Positions 1 through 7,632 of a DNA stretch of 17,768 nt are shown one piece after another. Source of the DNA: Saccharicrinis sp041595375 (GTDB lineage: Bacteria > Bacteroidota > Bacteroidia > Bacteroidales > Marinilabiliaceae); assembly GCA_041595375.1 (NCBI GenBank), contig JBFHKL010000056.1:1-17768 (forward strand), given 5' to 3'. Position 1 is the stretch's first letter. The number at the start of each line of letters is the position of its first letter. The notes beneath the pieces are model-generated. The model was not told the origin of the DNA and did no database searches. It saw only the letters and a program-made list of their open reading frames with translations. Made by a program: the position numbers and the translations under genes.

Positions 1-25
1 ACTACAATTATTTAAATATAAGACA

Positions 26-385
26 ATGATGAATTTAGAAATTTCAAAATCAAAAAAAGTAATAGCTTGGGCCATAGCTGGACTACTCACTGCACTTTTT
101 CTTTTTAGCGCAGCAGGCAAGCTTTTTCTGCAACCGGAACATATGGAACAAATAAAGTTAGGCAATTGGCGAATTGTTATTGCTTTGGGTGAAATAGTTT
201 CAGCGCTATTGTTCTTATTTCCAAAGACAAATAAATACGGAAGTTTATTATTGAGTTCGTATATGGGGGGAGCTATCATTATTCATATGACTGGGGGCAC
301 GAGTATACTGATACCAAGCATTGTTCTTGTATTGGTTTGGGTTGTTTTATATTTAAGAAATTCAGGATTTTTTAAATTAGGATAA
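26..385 (+). CDS. DoxX-like integral membrane protein
   Basis: This is a 119-residue, almost wholly hydrophobic protein with about four membrane helices (near residues 13-33, 49-66, 71-89 and 92-111). The first helix runs into an SAAGKLF motif followed by a short polar loop. That arrangement (helix, then G-K-L, then a loop before helix two) is typical of the DoxX/MauE-like family. Members are small inner-membrane proteins of mostly unknown function; some relate to quinone oxidoreductase subunits or redox-partner maturation. Two ATG codons are adjacent at 26 and 29, so the start could be either; neither has a Shine-Dalgarno sequence. A MarR-type regulator follows 123 bases downstream on the same strand and may control it, but this is inferred only from proximity. 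The family call is fairly firm; the biochemical role is unknown. Confidence 0.75.
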   Translation: MMNLEISKSKKVIAWAIAGLLTALFLFSAAGKLFLQPEHMEQIKLGNWRIVIALGEIVSALLFLFPKTNKYGSLLLSSYMGGAIIIHMTGGTSILIPSIVLVLVWVVLYLRNSGFFKLG

Positions 386-417
386 AATAGGCTTAATCAT
401 TAAATTTATCATTCGCA

Positions 418-445
418 GCCTTTTCTGGATATATTTCAGAAAGGC
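418..445 (+). terminator. weak hairpin after the DoxX-like gene
   Basis: GCCTTTTCTG and CAGAAAGGC form a stem with one bulged T and a 9-base loop, about 33 bases after the DoxX-like stop. No T-run follows directly, so it may be a weak terminator or just a 3' end-stabilising hairpin. Confidence 0.3.
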
Positions 446-508
446 CTGTGATGAATATTGTTTCTTATTGGGGTAGATATGTGATCTTAAATGACAAATA
501 ATTAGCAG

Positions 509-967
509 ATGAAAATTGAAGATGAAATTAAGGGAAGATTTCGAAACGAATATCATAAGGGCTTAATTAATTTAGGATACACAAGCAAACAATTAGGATA
601 TGAGTTTAGCCAATTGCTTAAATCCTATGGACTTGCAGAGCAACAATATAATGTTTTAAGGATACTAAGGGGTTTTCGCTCTAAAGCCCCACTCTCAATA
701 GGGTTTATTAAAGAGCGTATGCTTGATAAAAATTCTGATGTAAGTCGAATCGTTGACCGACTGTTTGAAAAGGGATATGTAAGTCGCATAGAAAATCCGG
801 ATGACAGGCGTCAAAAATCAGTTGACATAACAAATAAGGGATTGGAATTGCTTGATCAAATGCGGCATTGTGAGTTGAAAGTAGATACCATGCTTAACAA
901 TTTAAGCCCCAAAGAAGTGGCAGAATTAAACCGTCTGTTGGATAAAATAAGGGAAAAGAAGGATTAA
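509..967 (+). CDS. MarR-family transcriptional regulator
   Basis: This 152-residue protein has the usual MarR length. It carries an N-terminal helical dimerisation segment (about 1-45), a winged helix-turn-helix (about 46-107) and a C-terminal dimerisation helix (about 115-150). The strongest evidence is the recognition helix followed by the wing: SDVSRIVDRLFEKGYVSR runs into NPDDRRQKSVDITNKG (residues about 77-111), the canonical MarR wing with the DxRR turn. Such dimers bind palindromic operators and respond to phenolic ligands, oxidants or other small molecules. No ligand can be inferred here. It follows the DoxX-like gene on the same strand, and MarR proteins often regulate adjacent genes. 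There is no Shine-Dalgarno sequence before the ATG, as is usual in Bacteroidota. No obvious terminator follows it. Confidence 0.93.
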   Translation: MKIEDEIKGRFRNEYHKGLINLGYTSKQLGYEFSQLLKSYGLAEQQYNVLRILRGFRSKAPLSIGFIKERMLDKNSDVSRIVDRLFEKGYVSRIENPDDRRQKSVDITNKGLELLDQMRHCELKVDTMLNNLSPKEVAELNRLLDKIREKKD

Positions 968-1352
968 AGAACAGAGAGTAGAAGCCTGTATATGCTGGTT
1001 TTTGGAACTGTTTATTTAATCAATAGGTATGCCTCTTAGTGGTCAGCTCTGGTTATTTAACACGCGAGTGAACCGACATTCTCTGAGTAAAAAATAATTT
1101 GTAAAAGAGAATTGTTTTCCTACTTTAGCCAGAAACAAGAGCTTTTTTTAATTTATTTTAAATAGTTGTTGATTCTTAGTTTATAAGTTTCCTATACGAT
1201 AAGTGTAAATTAGAATAGTCTCTTCTTCCAAGAACCCACAAGGTGAAATCACTAAGTTTTTTTTATCAGATAAATAGATGGTGCCCACAATCATTATTGC
1301 GATGTAGCTGCATAGTTGATAAATCGAGTACTACAATAAGGCTACAGATTAT

Positions 1353-1368
1353 TCATCGTTAACGATGA
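1353..1368. repeat. 16-bp perfect palindrome
   Basis: TCATCGTTAACGATGA is a perfect 16-bp palindrome (HpaI-type GTTAAC core) in the non-coding spacer. It has the shape of a dimeric regulator operator, possibly for the MarR protein, but lies about 390 bases downstream of that gene. Role unknown. Confidence 0.4.
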
Positions 1369-1470
1369 GTGCTAAGCAATTCTATGCAATAAATAATATT
1401 CTTTGCGTTCAATTAATAATAAATAATCAATAGAATAAATTAATTATTGGTACTTTTAGGGTAGTTATAT

Positions 1471-1497
1471 CTGTCAAAAATATATAGTTATTGACAG
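1471..1497. repeat. inverted repeat CTGTCAA / TTGACAG
   Basis: Seven-base arms CTGTCAA (1471-1477) and TTGACAG (1491-1497) are separated by a 13-base AT-rich spacer, about 60 bases before the eroded L,D-transpeptidase start. It could be an operator for that former gene. It is not followed by a T-run in either direction, so it is not a terminator. Confidence 0.3.
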
Positions 1498-1558
1498 TTA
1501 TTGCCACCTGATTAAGCCAACATATAGCCATCAACTTAACCGTATGAATTGAGACCAA

Positions 1559-1888
1559 ATGAAAGACAGATTCCTATTGATTTTATTCATCATTTTTCTT
1601 AGTTCCTTTCAGAGAGGTTCGTTTAACGATAGTCAGTTAAAGTATTCGAGAGTTCGACAGGCATATAAGGATAATTGAAATGGCATGTACTAAAAATTCC
1701 TGTAACAATTTTCCCATCATGACTGTCTGTAAAATGAATATAAACGGCTGATAGATAAATATAAGGCAGGTTCTGATAAAATTGGATTGAGGACTGATCT
1801 GAAGAAAGGATATGATATTTTTAATGAAACAAAAGAACTTCCTATAATTGGATTTTTAAATTCAGGGAGATACCATGTGAATCAATGA
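1559..1888 (+). pseudogene. remnant of a murein L,D-transpeptidase gene, catalytic domain deleted
   Basis: Two ends of a secreted L,D-transpeptidase remain. The 5' piece (1559-1678, 39 codons, then TGA) encodes a signal-peptide-like start, MKDRFLLILFIIFLSS, followed by LKYSRVRQAYKD, which resembles the conserved N-terminal segment of Bacteroidota YkuD/L,D-transpeptidase proteins. Fourteen bases later, in another frame, comes KIPVTIFPS (about 1693-1719). Then, back in the first frame from 1733, comes LRTDLKKGYDIFNETKELP and a GRYHVNQ end (stop 1886-1888). These resemble the segments that normally follow the catalytic domain. The roughly 150 residues between them, including the His and the Gly-Cys catalytic loop, are absent, and in-frame stops occur at 1676, 1720 and 1730. 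The gene therefore suffered an internal deletion plus at least one frameshift. Family recognition is from remembered conserved segments, not a search. Confidence 0.72.
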
Positions 1889-1942
1889 ATTGGTTTTGAG
1901 TTCGTTGGTGTGAAAAAATACAAACCATAATATGATAATAAT

Positions 1943-2785
1943 ATGAGAAAAATTTTGCCAATACTTATTTTGACTATTTTGATGCTTTCCTGCCAACAGA
2001 GTCCTGAAGATACAGCTTCATATATGATTGATAATATGGAGGAAGAGATGATTCCTAAAACAGGGCAATCTTTAACTTCCTCACCTGAACAGATGGTTGA
2101 AGTTGAAAAGCAAGAGGTAATTAAAAAACGAATCATTAAAGATGGACGATTAGAACTCATTGTATCAGAGTTAGAAAAGACCAAATCTCACATTGGAACT
2201 ATATTGAAAAATCATGGAGGATATTTCTCTAATGAACGCTATCGTAATAGCGATAGGGAATCATCTTATGATCTAAAAATAAGAATACCAAGCGCAAACT
2301 TTGAGGGGTTTTTAGTTGATATTGAAACCATTAAGGGGGAATTGTTGTATAAAGAGATTGATGCTCGTGATGTTACTGATCAATTTATTGATTTAGAAAC
2401 CAGGCTTCAAAGCAAACGAAATTACCTTATACGCTATAACGACTTATTGAAAAAAGCTAATAGTGTGAAGGAAATACTGGAGATAGAAGAAGAAATACGT
2501 GCATTAGAAGAGGAAATTGAAAGCACCACAGGTCGATTAAAATATTTAAGCGACTTAGTAGATTATAGTACGTTGGATTTAACTATCACTAAATTAAATG
2601 GTTTTAAATATACACCTGCAATACGCGATAAATTTTCAGAAAGATTAAAACAGTCATTGGCGAAAGGTTGGTTCGGATTTGTTGATTTATTATTTTTCAG
2701 CATAAAGATATGGCCATTCTGGATTATGGTTTCATTGGCTTTTTATTTTTGGAAAAAATATAAAAGGAATAAGAATAAAAATTAA
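1943..2785 (+). CDS. DUF4349-domain lipoprotein with C-terminal membrane helix
   Basis: This 280-residue protein begins with a lipoprotein signal (MRKILPILILTILMLSC, lipidated Cys at 17). After a linker comes a DUF4349-type domain (about 60-265): the RLELIVSELEKTKSHI start, a GGYFSNE segment and a LKIRIPSANFEGFL strand, then a KEIDARDVTDQFIDLETRL stretch. A coiled-coil hairpin (about 150-200) rich in EIEEEIRALEEEIE follows. A C-terminal helix (about 246-270) ends in a very basic tail, KKYKRNKNKN, expected to face the cytoplasm. The family has no established biochemical function; the architecture suggests an envelope protein anchored at both ends. The gene stands alone, with 54 bases after the pseudogene and 233 before the next gene. 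No Shine-Dalgarno sequence precedes the ATG. Confidence 0.85.
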   Translation: MRKILPILILTILMLSCQQSPEDTASYMIDNMEEEMIPKTGQSLTSSPEQMVEVEKQEVIKKRIIKDGRLELIVSELEKTKSHIGTILKNHGGYFSNERYRNSDRESSYDLKIRIPSANFEGFLVDIETIKGELLYKEIDARDVTDQFIDLETRLQSKRNYLIRYNDLLKKANSVKEILEIEEEIRALEEEIESTTGRLKYLSDLVDYSTLDLTITKLNGFKYTPAIRDKFSERLKQSLAKGWFGFVDLLFFSIKIWPFWIMVSLAFYFWKKYKRNKNKN

Positions 2786-3018
2786 AGCGCTATATGTCAT
2801 AACAATATTGATTTAATAATACAGGTATTTATAGTATGAATTAATGTAAATTGTAAAGGTAATATATCTGACAGACAAACTTTTGTTTTAATATCGTGTT
2901 CGTTTATCGATGTGATTCCAGCTTTAGCATGATTGAGGAACACAGGTATATCGTTTGAAGTACTGATCTTTCATAGAGACTATCGTTATCACCAAATCTA
3001 AAACAGAACCTGAATACG

Positions 3019-4185
3019 ATGGAAACAGAATTGTATAAATCATTAGAAGAAGAAATACAAGATCTTCGATCCAAAGAAGAAAGGTTAAACTTTATCTTGG
3101 ATAACTCTATAGATGTTCTATGGGAACTGGATAGATCTTTAAGATTTATTTATGTTAGTTCTTCTTTACCTAGGCATGTTGGATATACTCAGGAAGAATG
3201 GTTAGGTCATCGGATATCGGAATTTACTACATGGCGAGAGTTTATTAAAATGGCGAGAGAAGCTCTTTATGCTATAAAAAATTTTAGAACTTTCGATCAT
3301 ACCATTTTTGAAACGTTTTTTTTCCATAAGAATGGAGAACCCATTTATTTTGAGATAATAGGGAAGGTAATGTTTAATAAAAAGGGATTTCCCATTGGGG
3401 TTATGGGAAGCACTCGTAATATTACAGAAAGAAAAAAAACAGAACAAAATTTAAGGGAAAGTGAATTGAAACTTAAACAAATCAATGCCACAAAAGATAA
3501 GTTATTCTCCCTTATTGCACACGATTTAAAATCGCCATTTAGTGGAATGCTTGGATTATCAGATCTTTTGTATAATGATTTTGAAAATTATGCTCCGGAA
3601 AAGCAACGTGAGTTTATTGGATTAATAAATTTAAAAATAGAAGAAACCTACAAGTTACTTGACAATTTACTTTTATGGACCCAGTCGCAAAGAGGAACCA
3701 TTACTGTTAGGGCTGAACAAATTAATTTAAACAGTATGTCATGCGAAATATTAAACTTACAGGATACTGCAGTACGTAAAAAATCAATCCATATCATTAA
3801 CCAGATACCTCCCGATTTTTTTATTTATGGAGATTACAATATACTTTCAACCGTTTTCAGAAATTTATTGACTAATGCCATTAAATTTACTTCAAAACAT
3901 GGGGAAATTACACTCAATACAAATCTGAAATATGATAAACGCAAAAGTAAATTTGTTGAGATTTCTATTGCTGATAATGGAGTGGGGATACCAAAAGAAA
4001 AGCTTGATCATTTATTTTCTATCGATAGTCATATATCCACAAAAGGAACAGACAATGAATCGGGTAGCGGGTTGGGATTGCCTTTGTGTAAAGAGCTTTT
4101 AACCATTCATAATGGAGATATATGGGCTGAAAGTGAAGAGGGAAAGGGGAGCTCATTTGTATTTACAATTCCCATTAACAAGTAG
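3019..4185 (+). CDS. cytoplasmic PAS-domain sensor histidine kinase
   Basis: This 388-residue protein has no membrane segment, so it should sense a cytoplasmic or diffusible signal. A short coiled start (1-22) leads into a PAS domain (about 24-135), with the PAC signature GSTRNITERKK at its end. A HisKA dimerisation domain follows, with H-box LFSLIAHDLKSPFS (phospho-acceptor His168), then a HATPase domain: N-box RNLLTNAIKF (Asn286), G1 DNGVG (319-323) and G2 GSGLGL (349-354). All residues for autophosphorylation are present. No response regulator is adjacent, so it is an orphan kinase whose partner must lie elsewhere. The ligand or cofactor bound by the PAS domain cannot be told from sequence. 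The ATG at 3019 has no Shine-Dalgarno sequence. Confidence 0.93.
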   Translation: METELYKSLEEEIQDLRSKEERLNFILDNSIDVLWELDRSLRFIYVSSSLPRHVGYTQEEWLGHRISEFTTWREFIKMAREALYAIKNFRTFDHTIFETFFFHKNGEPIYFEIIGKVMFNKKGFPIGVMGSTRNITERKKTEQNLRESELKLKQINATKDKLFSLIAHDLKSPFSGMLGLSDLLYNDFENYAPEKQREFIGLINLKIEETYKLLDNLLLWTQSQRGTITVRAEQINLNSMSCEILNLQDTAVRKKSIHIINQIPPDFFIYGDYNILSTVFRNLLTNAIKFTSKHGEITLNTNLKYDKRKSKFVEISIADNGVGIPKEKLDHLFSIDSHISTKGTDNESGSGLGLPLCKELLTIHNGDIWAESEEGKGSSFVFTIPINK

Positions 4186-4436
4186 GCTTTGGATAAGGAT
4201 TTGGCATCTATCGTTACTTTATTGCCATATAAAACTCTCTGTTGATTATTTGCGGGTATGTTATAAATTATGCCCCCCCCTCCTGAAATTAGTTTTACAC
4301 CTAAAAATATGATGGATATTTGGGTGTTCCACTTTTGTTTAACTATTGGTGTCTACTCATAAAATCAATTAATAAAAAGAAACGAAGGTGAATATTTCAT
4401 TGAAATGATTGATCACGTTAATAACTATTTTTACTG

Positions 4437-5405
4437 TTACCTCGAACGTATTTCCCTGCGCATAAACATTGTATAAGCTATGGCAAAGAATAAGAGTGTA
4501 CCTCCAATGAGTGCCACTACCTGAGGCCATACCAACAGTATACTTTGTCCTAATGGTAAGGGATTTGGGATTGCTCCGATGGTTTGTTCTGTGGTTAATG
4601 GACCCAAACTACGAATGGAGGGACGCAGTAGTGTGTTGGTTATATCATTAAATAGTTGACCGGGATTAAAGCGCATTAAGTTTTGGATAAAATATTGAAA
4701 ATCAATAAGCTGTAGTTTGCTTGAGAACTTGGCGGGTGCCAGACCATTTGCAATAAGCCGGATAATCATTCTATAAAAGATAGTAAAGAAGAGCCATACT
4801 GATATTCCTGCCAGGGCTGATGTGGCTGCCTGACGAAATTTGACCGAAAAGAGGATGGATAAATTAAGCCAAAAACCAACATAAATAATATTGATGATCG
4901 AAAATATAATAATCCTCATTAACTCATCTGCACTGGGTGGTATTCCAATAAAAATAAGCCCGAATCCCAGTACCAACAGGCTCAGCATAGTAAATAATGA
5001 ACTTAATACAATTAAGGATGCTGTAAATTTTGCATTGAGTATATAGTCCCGGTATATGGGCTGAGCAAGTATTCTACTTAAGGTTCCTTTATTTTGCTCT
5101 GTATTTATGCTGTCAAAACCCATACTTATTCCCAGTAACGGGCCAAGGAAACTAATGAAAAGCATAAAGGAGGGTAAGGTTCCATTGGAATGCGTATACA
5201 ATTTTAAAAAGAAAAAATCATCATCTGCACTTCCTCCTTTTATAACCGTTGAAAAATCATCCAGAGCTGCATATAATGACCCCATGCATGTTAAGAGTAC
5301 CAATGCAACCATAATGATAAATTTCCAACTCTTCACCGTATCAGAAATCTCTTTGCTAACAATAATCCAGAAGGGATTAGTTTGTTTTGTGGCTATATTA
5401 TCCAT
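4437..5405 (-). CDS. ABC-2-type transporter permease (NosY-like)
   Basis: This 322-residue membrane protein has about six helices: near 29-48, 78-97, 128-153, 161-186, 194-217 and 290-313. The first helix follows a cytoplasmic amphipathic start (FWIIVSKEISDTVKSWKF), as in ABC-2 permeases. The cytoplasmic loop FDSINTEQNKGTLSRILAQP (about 117-136) is the conserved element of the NosY/ABC2_membrane family that contacts the ATPase. A long extracytoplasmic loop (about 218-285) separates the last two helices. It is the last gene of a three-gene operon. Its ATG overlaps the end of the ATPase gene by 8 bases and has a strong AAGGAGG site 8 bases upstream, so translational coupling is likely. The substrate is unknown; relatives export copper-centre components, antibiotics or lipids. 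Confidence 0.9.
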   Translation of the reverse strand: MDNIATKQTNPFWIIVSKEISDTVKSWKFIIMVALVLLTCMGSLYAALDDFSTVIKGGSADDDFFFLKLYTHSNGTLPSFMLFISFLGPLLGISMGFDSINTEQNKGTLSRILAQPIYRDYILNAKFTASLIVLSSLFTMLSLLVLGFGLIFIGIPPSADELMRIIIFSIINIIYVGFWLNLSILFSVKFRQAATSALAGISVWLFFTIFYRMIIRLIANGLAPAKFSSKLQLIDFQYFIQNLMRFNPGQLFNDITNTLLRPSIRSLGPLTTEQTIGAIPNPLPLGQSILLVWPQVVALIGGTLLFFAIAYTMFMRREIRSR

Positions 5406-6369
5406 TTGTTAATCCTCCTTCAAAATAGCGGTTGTAAATAGCGTCAAGCCCATATTCCTTTTTACTAAGGAAATTAAGCCCATAATTGGCATCAATAATT
5501 GTTTTTGCAATGGCTGAAGAAATATCAGAGGCGCATTCAAGTTGAAATTTTTCGTTGTTAGCTGATATCTTTTGAATGCCATCAATTGGTCTGAATAACT
5601 CTTTAAGTTCTTCAAAATTTGGTGACTGAGTCTTAGAGTTGTGATTGTCAATGCCTAACTCAATCAGATACATACCATGCGTAAAGAGTTTTTTCGATAG
5701 TTCTTCAATATTTCCTTCTGCCAATAATTTTCCTTCAACAAAAATTCCAACTCTGTCGCACACCTCTTGCACCTGATGTAGGTTATGAGAGGAAAATAGC
5801 ACGGTCATATTATGCTCGCTGCTGAGTTTTTTAATTAAAATTAGTAATTCGCTAACTCCTTTAGGGTCTATTCCTGTAGTAGGTTCATCTAATATAATTA
5901 CCTCAGGGTTTTTTATAAGTACATCGGCCAAACCTAAACGTTGGCGCATTCCTTTTGAATATTTACCTGTTTTTTTGTTTTTATCATTGCTCAGACCTAC
6001 CTGATCTAATAGTTCATGGGCTTTATAAGCAGCTGTTTTGCGGTCAAAACCATTGAGTCGTGCGGTATATATCAGGTTTTCAATGCCTGTGAGATCATCA
6101 TAAAAACCTACGTCTTCGGGCAGATAACCTACTTTCTTTTTTACCTCAATGGGTTGTGAGGTAGAGTTCACTCCACAAACCAGAACACTTCCCGAACTGG
6201 GTTCTGTTAGTCCCATTAACATGAGTATCGTAGTTGATTTTCCGGCCCCATTAGGACCCAGTAATCCAAATATCTCACCTTTATTAACCCTTAAGTTTAG
6301 ATGATTTACAGCCGTAAAGTCGCCATATTTTTTCGAAATTCCATGCAGCTGAATAACTGGATTTTCCAT
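5398..6369 (-). CDS. ABC transporter ATP-binding protein (NosF/CcmA-like)
   Basis: This 323-residue protein has a complete nucleotide-binding domain: Walker A GPNGAGKST (38-46), a Q-loop region near GYLPED (81-86), signature YSKGMRQR (137-144), Walker B VIILDEP (157-163) and the switch His195 in FSSHN. The signature is the YSKGM(R/K)QR form typical of exporters that work with ABC-2 permeases. A C-terminal extension of about 100 residues (about 225-323) resembles the regulatory tails of this subfamily. It energises the permease encoded immediately downstream. Its start lies 3 bases after the stop of the NEW3 gene, with AAGGAGG inside the end of that gene, so the genes are transcribed and probably translated together. 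The transported substrate cannot be inferred. Confidence 0.95.
   Translation of the reverse strand: MENPVIQLHGISKKYGDFTAVNHLNLRVNKGEIFGLLGPNGAGKSTTILMLMGLTEPSSGSVLVCGVNSTSQPIEVKKKVGYLPEDVGFYDDLTGIENLIYTARLNGFDRKTAAYKAHELLDQVGLSNDKNKKTGKYSKGMRQRLGLADVLIKNPEVIILDEPTTGIDPKGVSELLILIKKLSSEHNMTVLFSSHNLHQVQEVCDRVGIFVEGKLLAEGNIEELSKKLFTHGMYLIELGIDNHNSKTQSPNFEELKELFRPIDGIQKISANNEKFQLECASDISSAIAKTIIDANYGLNFLSKKEYGLDAIYNRYFEGGLTNG
5414..5420 (-). promoter_or_regulatory. strong Shine-Dalgarno site of the ABC permease
   Basis: On the minus strand AAGGAGG lies 8 bases before the permease ATG, inside the end of the ATPase gene. This confirms the permease start and suggests coupled translation. Confidence 0.75.
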
Positions 6370-6372
6370 GTT

Positions 6373-7521
6373 TTACCTCCTTCCGAATTTCTTGATTAAA
6401 AAAATTACACCTCCTATGGAAGCTAGTATAATTAGTACACCCAGCCATCCCATTAGCATTGGTGTTTTTACCATCACTCTGAATGATAACTCTTGCTTTT
6501 CTTCAGAAGTCTTGGCTGTAATTTTGGTGACATAGTCGCCTGGAATAGCTTTTTTATCGGCTTTAATGGTGGCATATATATTGGCTGTTTGTCCGGGATC
6601 CAGACTGCCTATTTTTTTCTCGTCAAAGGAAACCTCCCAATCCTTAGGTTTTGATGCAGATAGTTCAATGTTTTCGAGTTTTACAGAACCTGTGTTTTTG
6701 ATCTCTAACTCAATATTTTTCTCCTCTCCTGCAGTAACTTTAGTGCTTAATAACCCCGATGGTGTTGAGAAAGATAGCTCATACGTTCCTGTGATGACTA
6801 CCTCCAGCTCCATTTCGGCTGAGGTAGAACCGGATATAGCTTTAACAGGGATTTTATAGGTGCCGCTTTTAATTGTGGCAGGAAGTTCAATGGTATAATC
6901 TAATTTTACCGTTCCATTTGCCTCTACTTCAGTAGACGTGGCTTGTTTATGGTTGGACTTAATAATAACATTCCACCCTTTGGGGGCCGAAGCTAGTAGT
7001 GCGTATTGCTGCTGATTTGCTGTTTTGTTTTTTAAAACGGCATTAAAGGTAAATTTTGATTTTGAAGTACCTTGCATATTTTTCTGGTCGCACGATAATT
7101 CTGTTTCATTAGAGCCCGCCGAAGTCACCTGAATGGATAAGGGAAGAGAGGCTTGTTCTCCCAGCTTTGCATAGAAAGTATACTTCCCTTTTTTTACCTG
7201 ATAAGGATCTTCAATTTTTAGCTTTACTGTTTCTTTTTCGTTTCCTAAAACAGCCAATTTACCAATGTTCATTCCATCAGCTGTCAGCTTATAATCCCAC
7301 GATTTAGGAATGCTGGTAATGGTAATATTTTCATTAATCGTTTGTTCGTTGTTATTGATAATGTCTAATGAATAATTAACCGTTCCACCAGGCACAACAG
7401 AAACTTTTGTGTAGGGCGTGAAAATTTCAGTTTTGTTATCACTGGCAAAAATACTTTGCTGCACATGAAATAATAAAATGGATACAATCAAGATCCTCCA
7501 ATACGAATTAAAATTTTTCAT
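6373..7521 (-). CDS. secreted membrane-anchored NEW3/Ig-like repeat protein of the ABC operon
   Basis: This 382-residue protein has an N-terminal signal peptide (about 1-27, ending near SIFA), a long extracytoplasmic region, one C-terminal membrane helix (about 356-376) and a basic KKFGRR end. The extracytoplasmic part holds three tandem beta-sandwich repeats (about 33-133, 138-244 and 246-351). Each has a P-K-x-W motif (Trp75, Trp183, Trp295) and ends in a G-x-Y strand (GKYTFYA, GTYKIPV, GDYVTKI). This is the NEW3 (NPCBM-associated, CARDB-like) fold. It leads the NEW3-ATPase-permease operon. In such operons the NEW3 protein is thought to act outside the membrane as an accessory or substrate-binding part of the exporter, but no mechanism is proven. 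A strong AAGGAGG site lies 7 bases before the ATG. Confidence 0.85.
   Translation of the reverse strand: MKNFNSYWRILIVSILLFHVQQSIFASDNKTEIFTPYTKVSVVPGGTVNYSLDIINNNEQTINENITITSIPKSWDYKLTADGMNIGKLAVLGNEKETVKLKIEDPYQVKKGKYTFYAKLGEQASLPLSIQVTSAGSNETELSCDQKNMQGTSKSKFTFNAVLKNKTANQQQYALLASAPKGWNVIIKSNHKQATSTEVEANGTVKLDYTIELPATIKSGTYKIPVKAISGSTSAEMELEVVITGTYELSFSTPSGLLSTKVTAGEEKNIELEIKNTGSVKLENIELSASKPKDWEVSFDEKKIGSLDPGQTANIYATIKADKKAIPGDYVTKITAKTSEEKQELSFRVMVKTPMLMGWLGVLIILASIGGVIFLIKKFGRR
6376..6382 (-). promoter_or_regulatory. strong Shine-Dalgarno site of the ABC ATPase
   Basis: On the minus strand AAGGAGG lies 6 bases before the ATPase ATG, inside the last codons of the NEW3 gene. It fixes the ATPase start at 6369. 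Confidence 0.75.
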
Positions 7522-7528
7522 ATAAGTT

Positions 7529-7535
7529 CCTCCTT
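7529..7535 (-). promoter_or_regulatory. strong Shine-Dalgarno site of the NEW3 gene
   Basis: On the minus strand AAGGAGG lies 7 bases before the ATG at 7521, the first gene of the ABC operon. It supports this start. The sequence upstream is very AT-rich; no clear TAnnTTTG promoter element was found. Confidence 0.75.
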
Positions 7536-7632
7536 AAAACTAATTAACATTAAAAATTAAAATAAAAAATGATTCTTCTATATGTAGAAAGCATATATAT
7601 AATGGTTGTATACATATCTTTAAATGAGATGT

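Larger units (their letters stand above)
968..1558. other. gene-poor spacer between MarR and the L,D-transpeptidase remnant
   Basis: I find no intact gene in these roughly 590 bases. The sequence is AT-rich with many stops in all frames. A 35-codon open stretch (about 1326-1433) recognisably matches nothing. Two inverted repeats (1353-1368 and 1471-1497) are listed separately. With the broken gene that follows, this suggests a region undergoing decay or an old rearrangement. Confidence 0.6.

Noticed and set aside
1326..1433. 35-codon open stretch in the spacer before the L,D-transpeptidase remnant
   Set aside because: No start codon near its beginning and no recognisable family; it could be a relic but cannot be supported.
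4297..4327. Imperfect ACACC...GGTGT hairpin after the orphan kinase gene
   Set aside because: The stem is interrupted and no T-run follows it directly.
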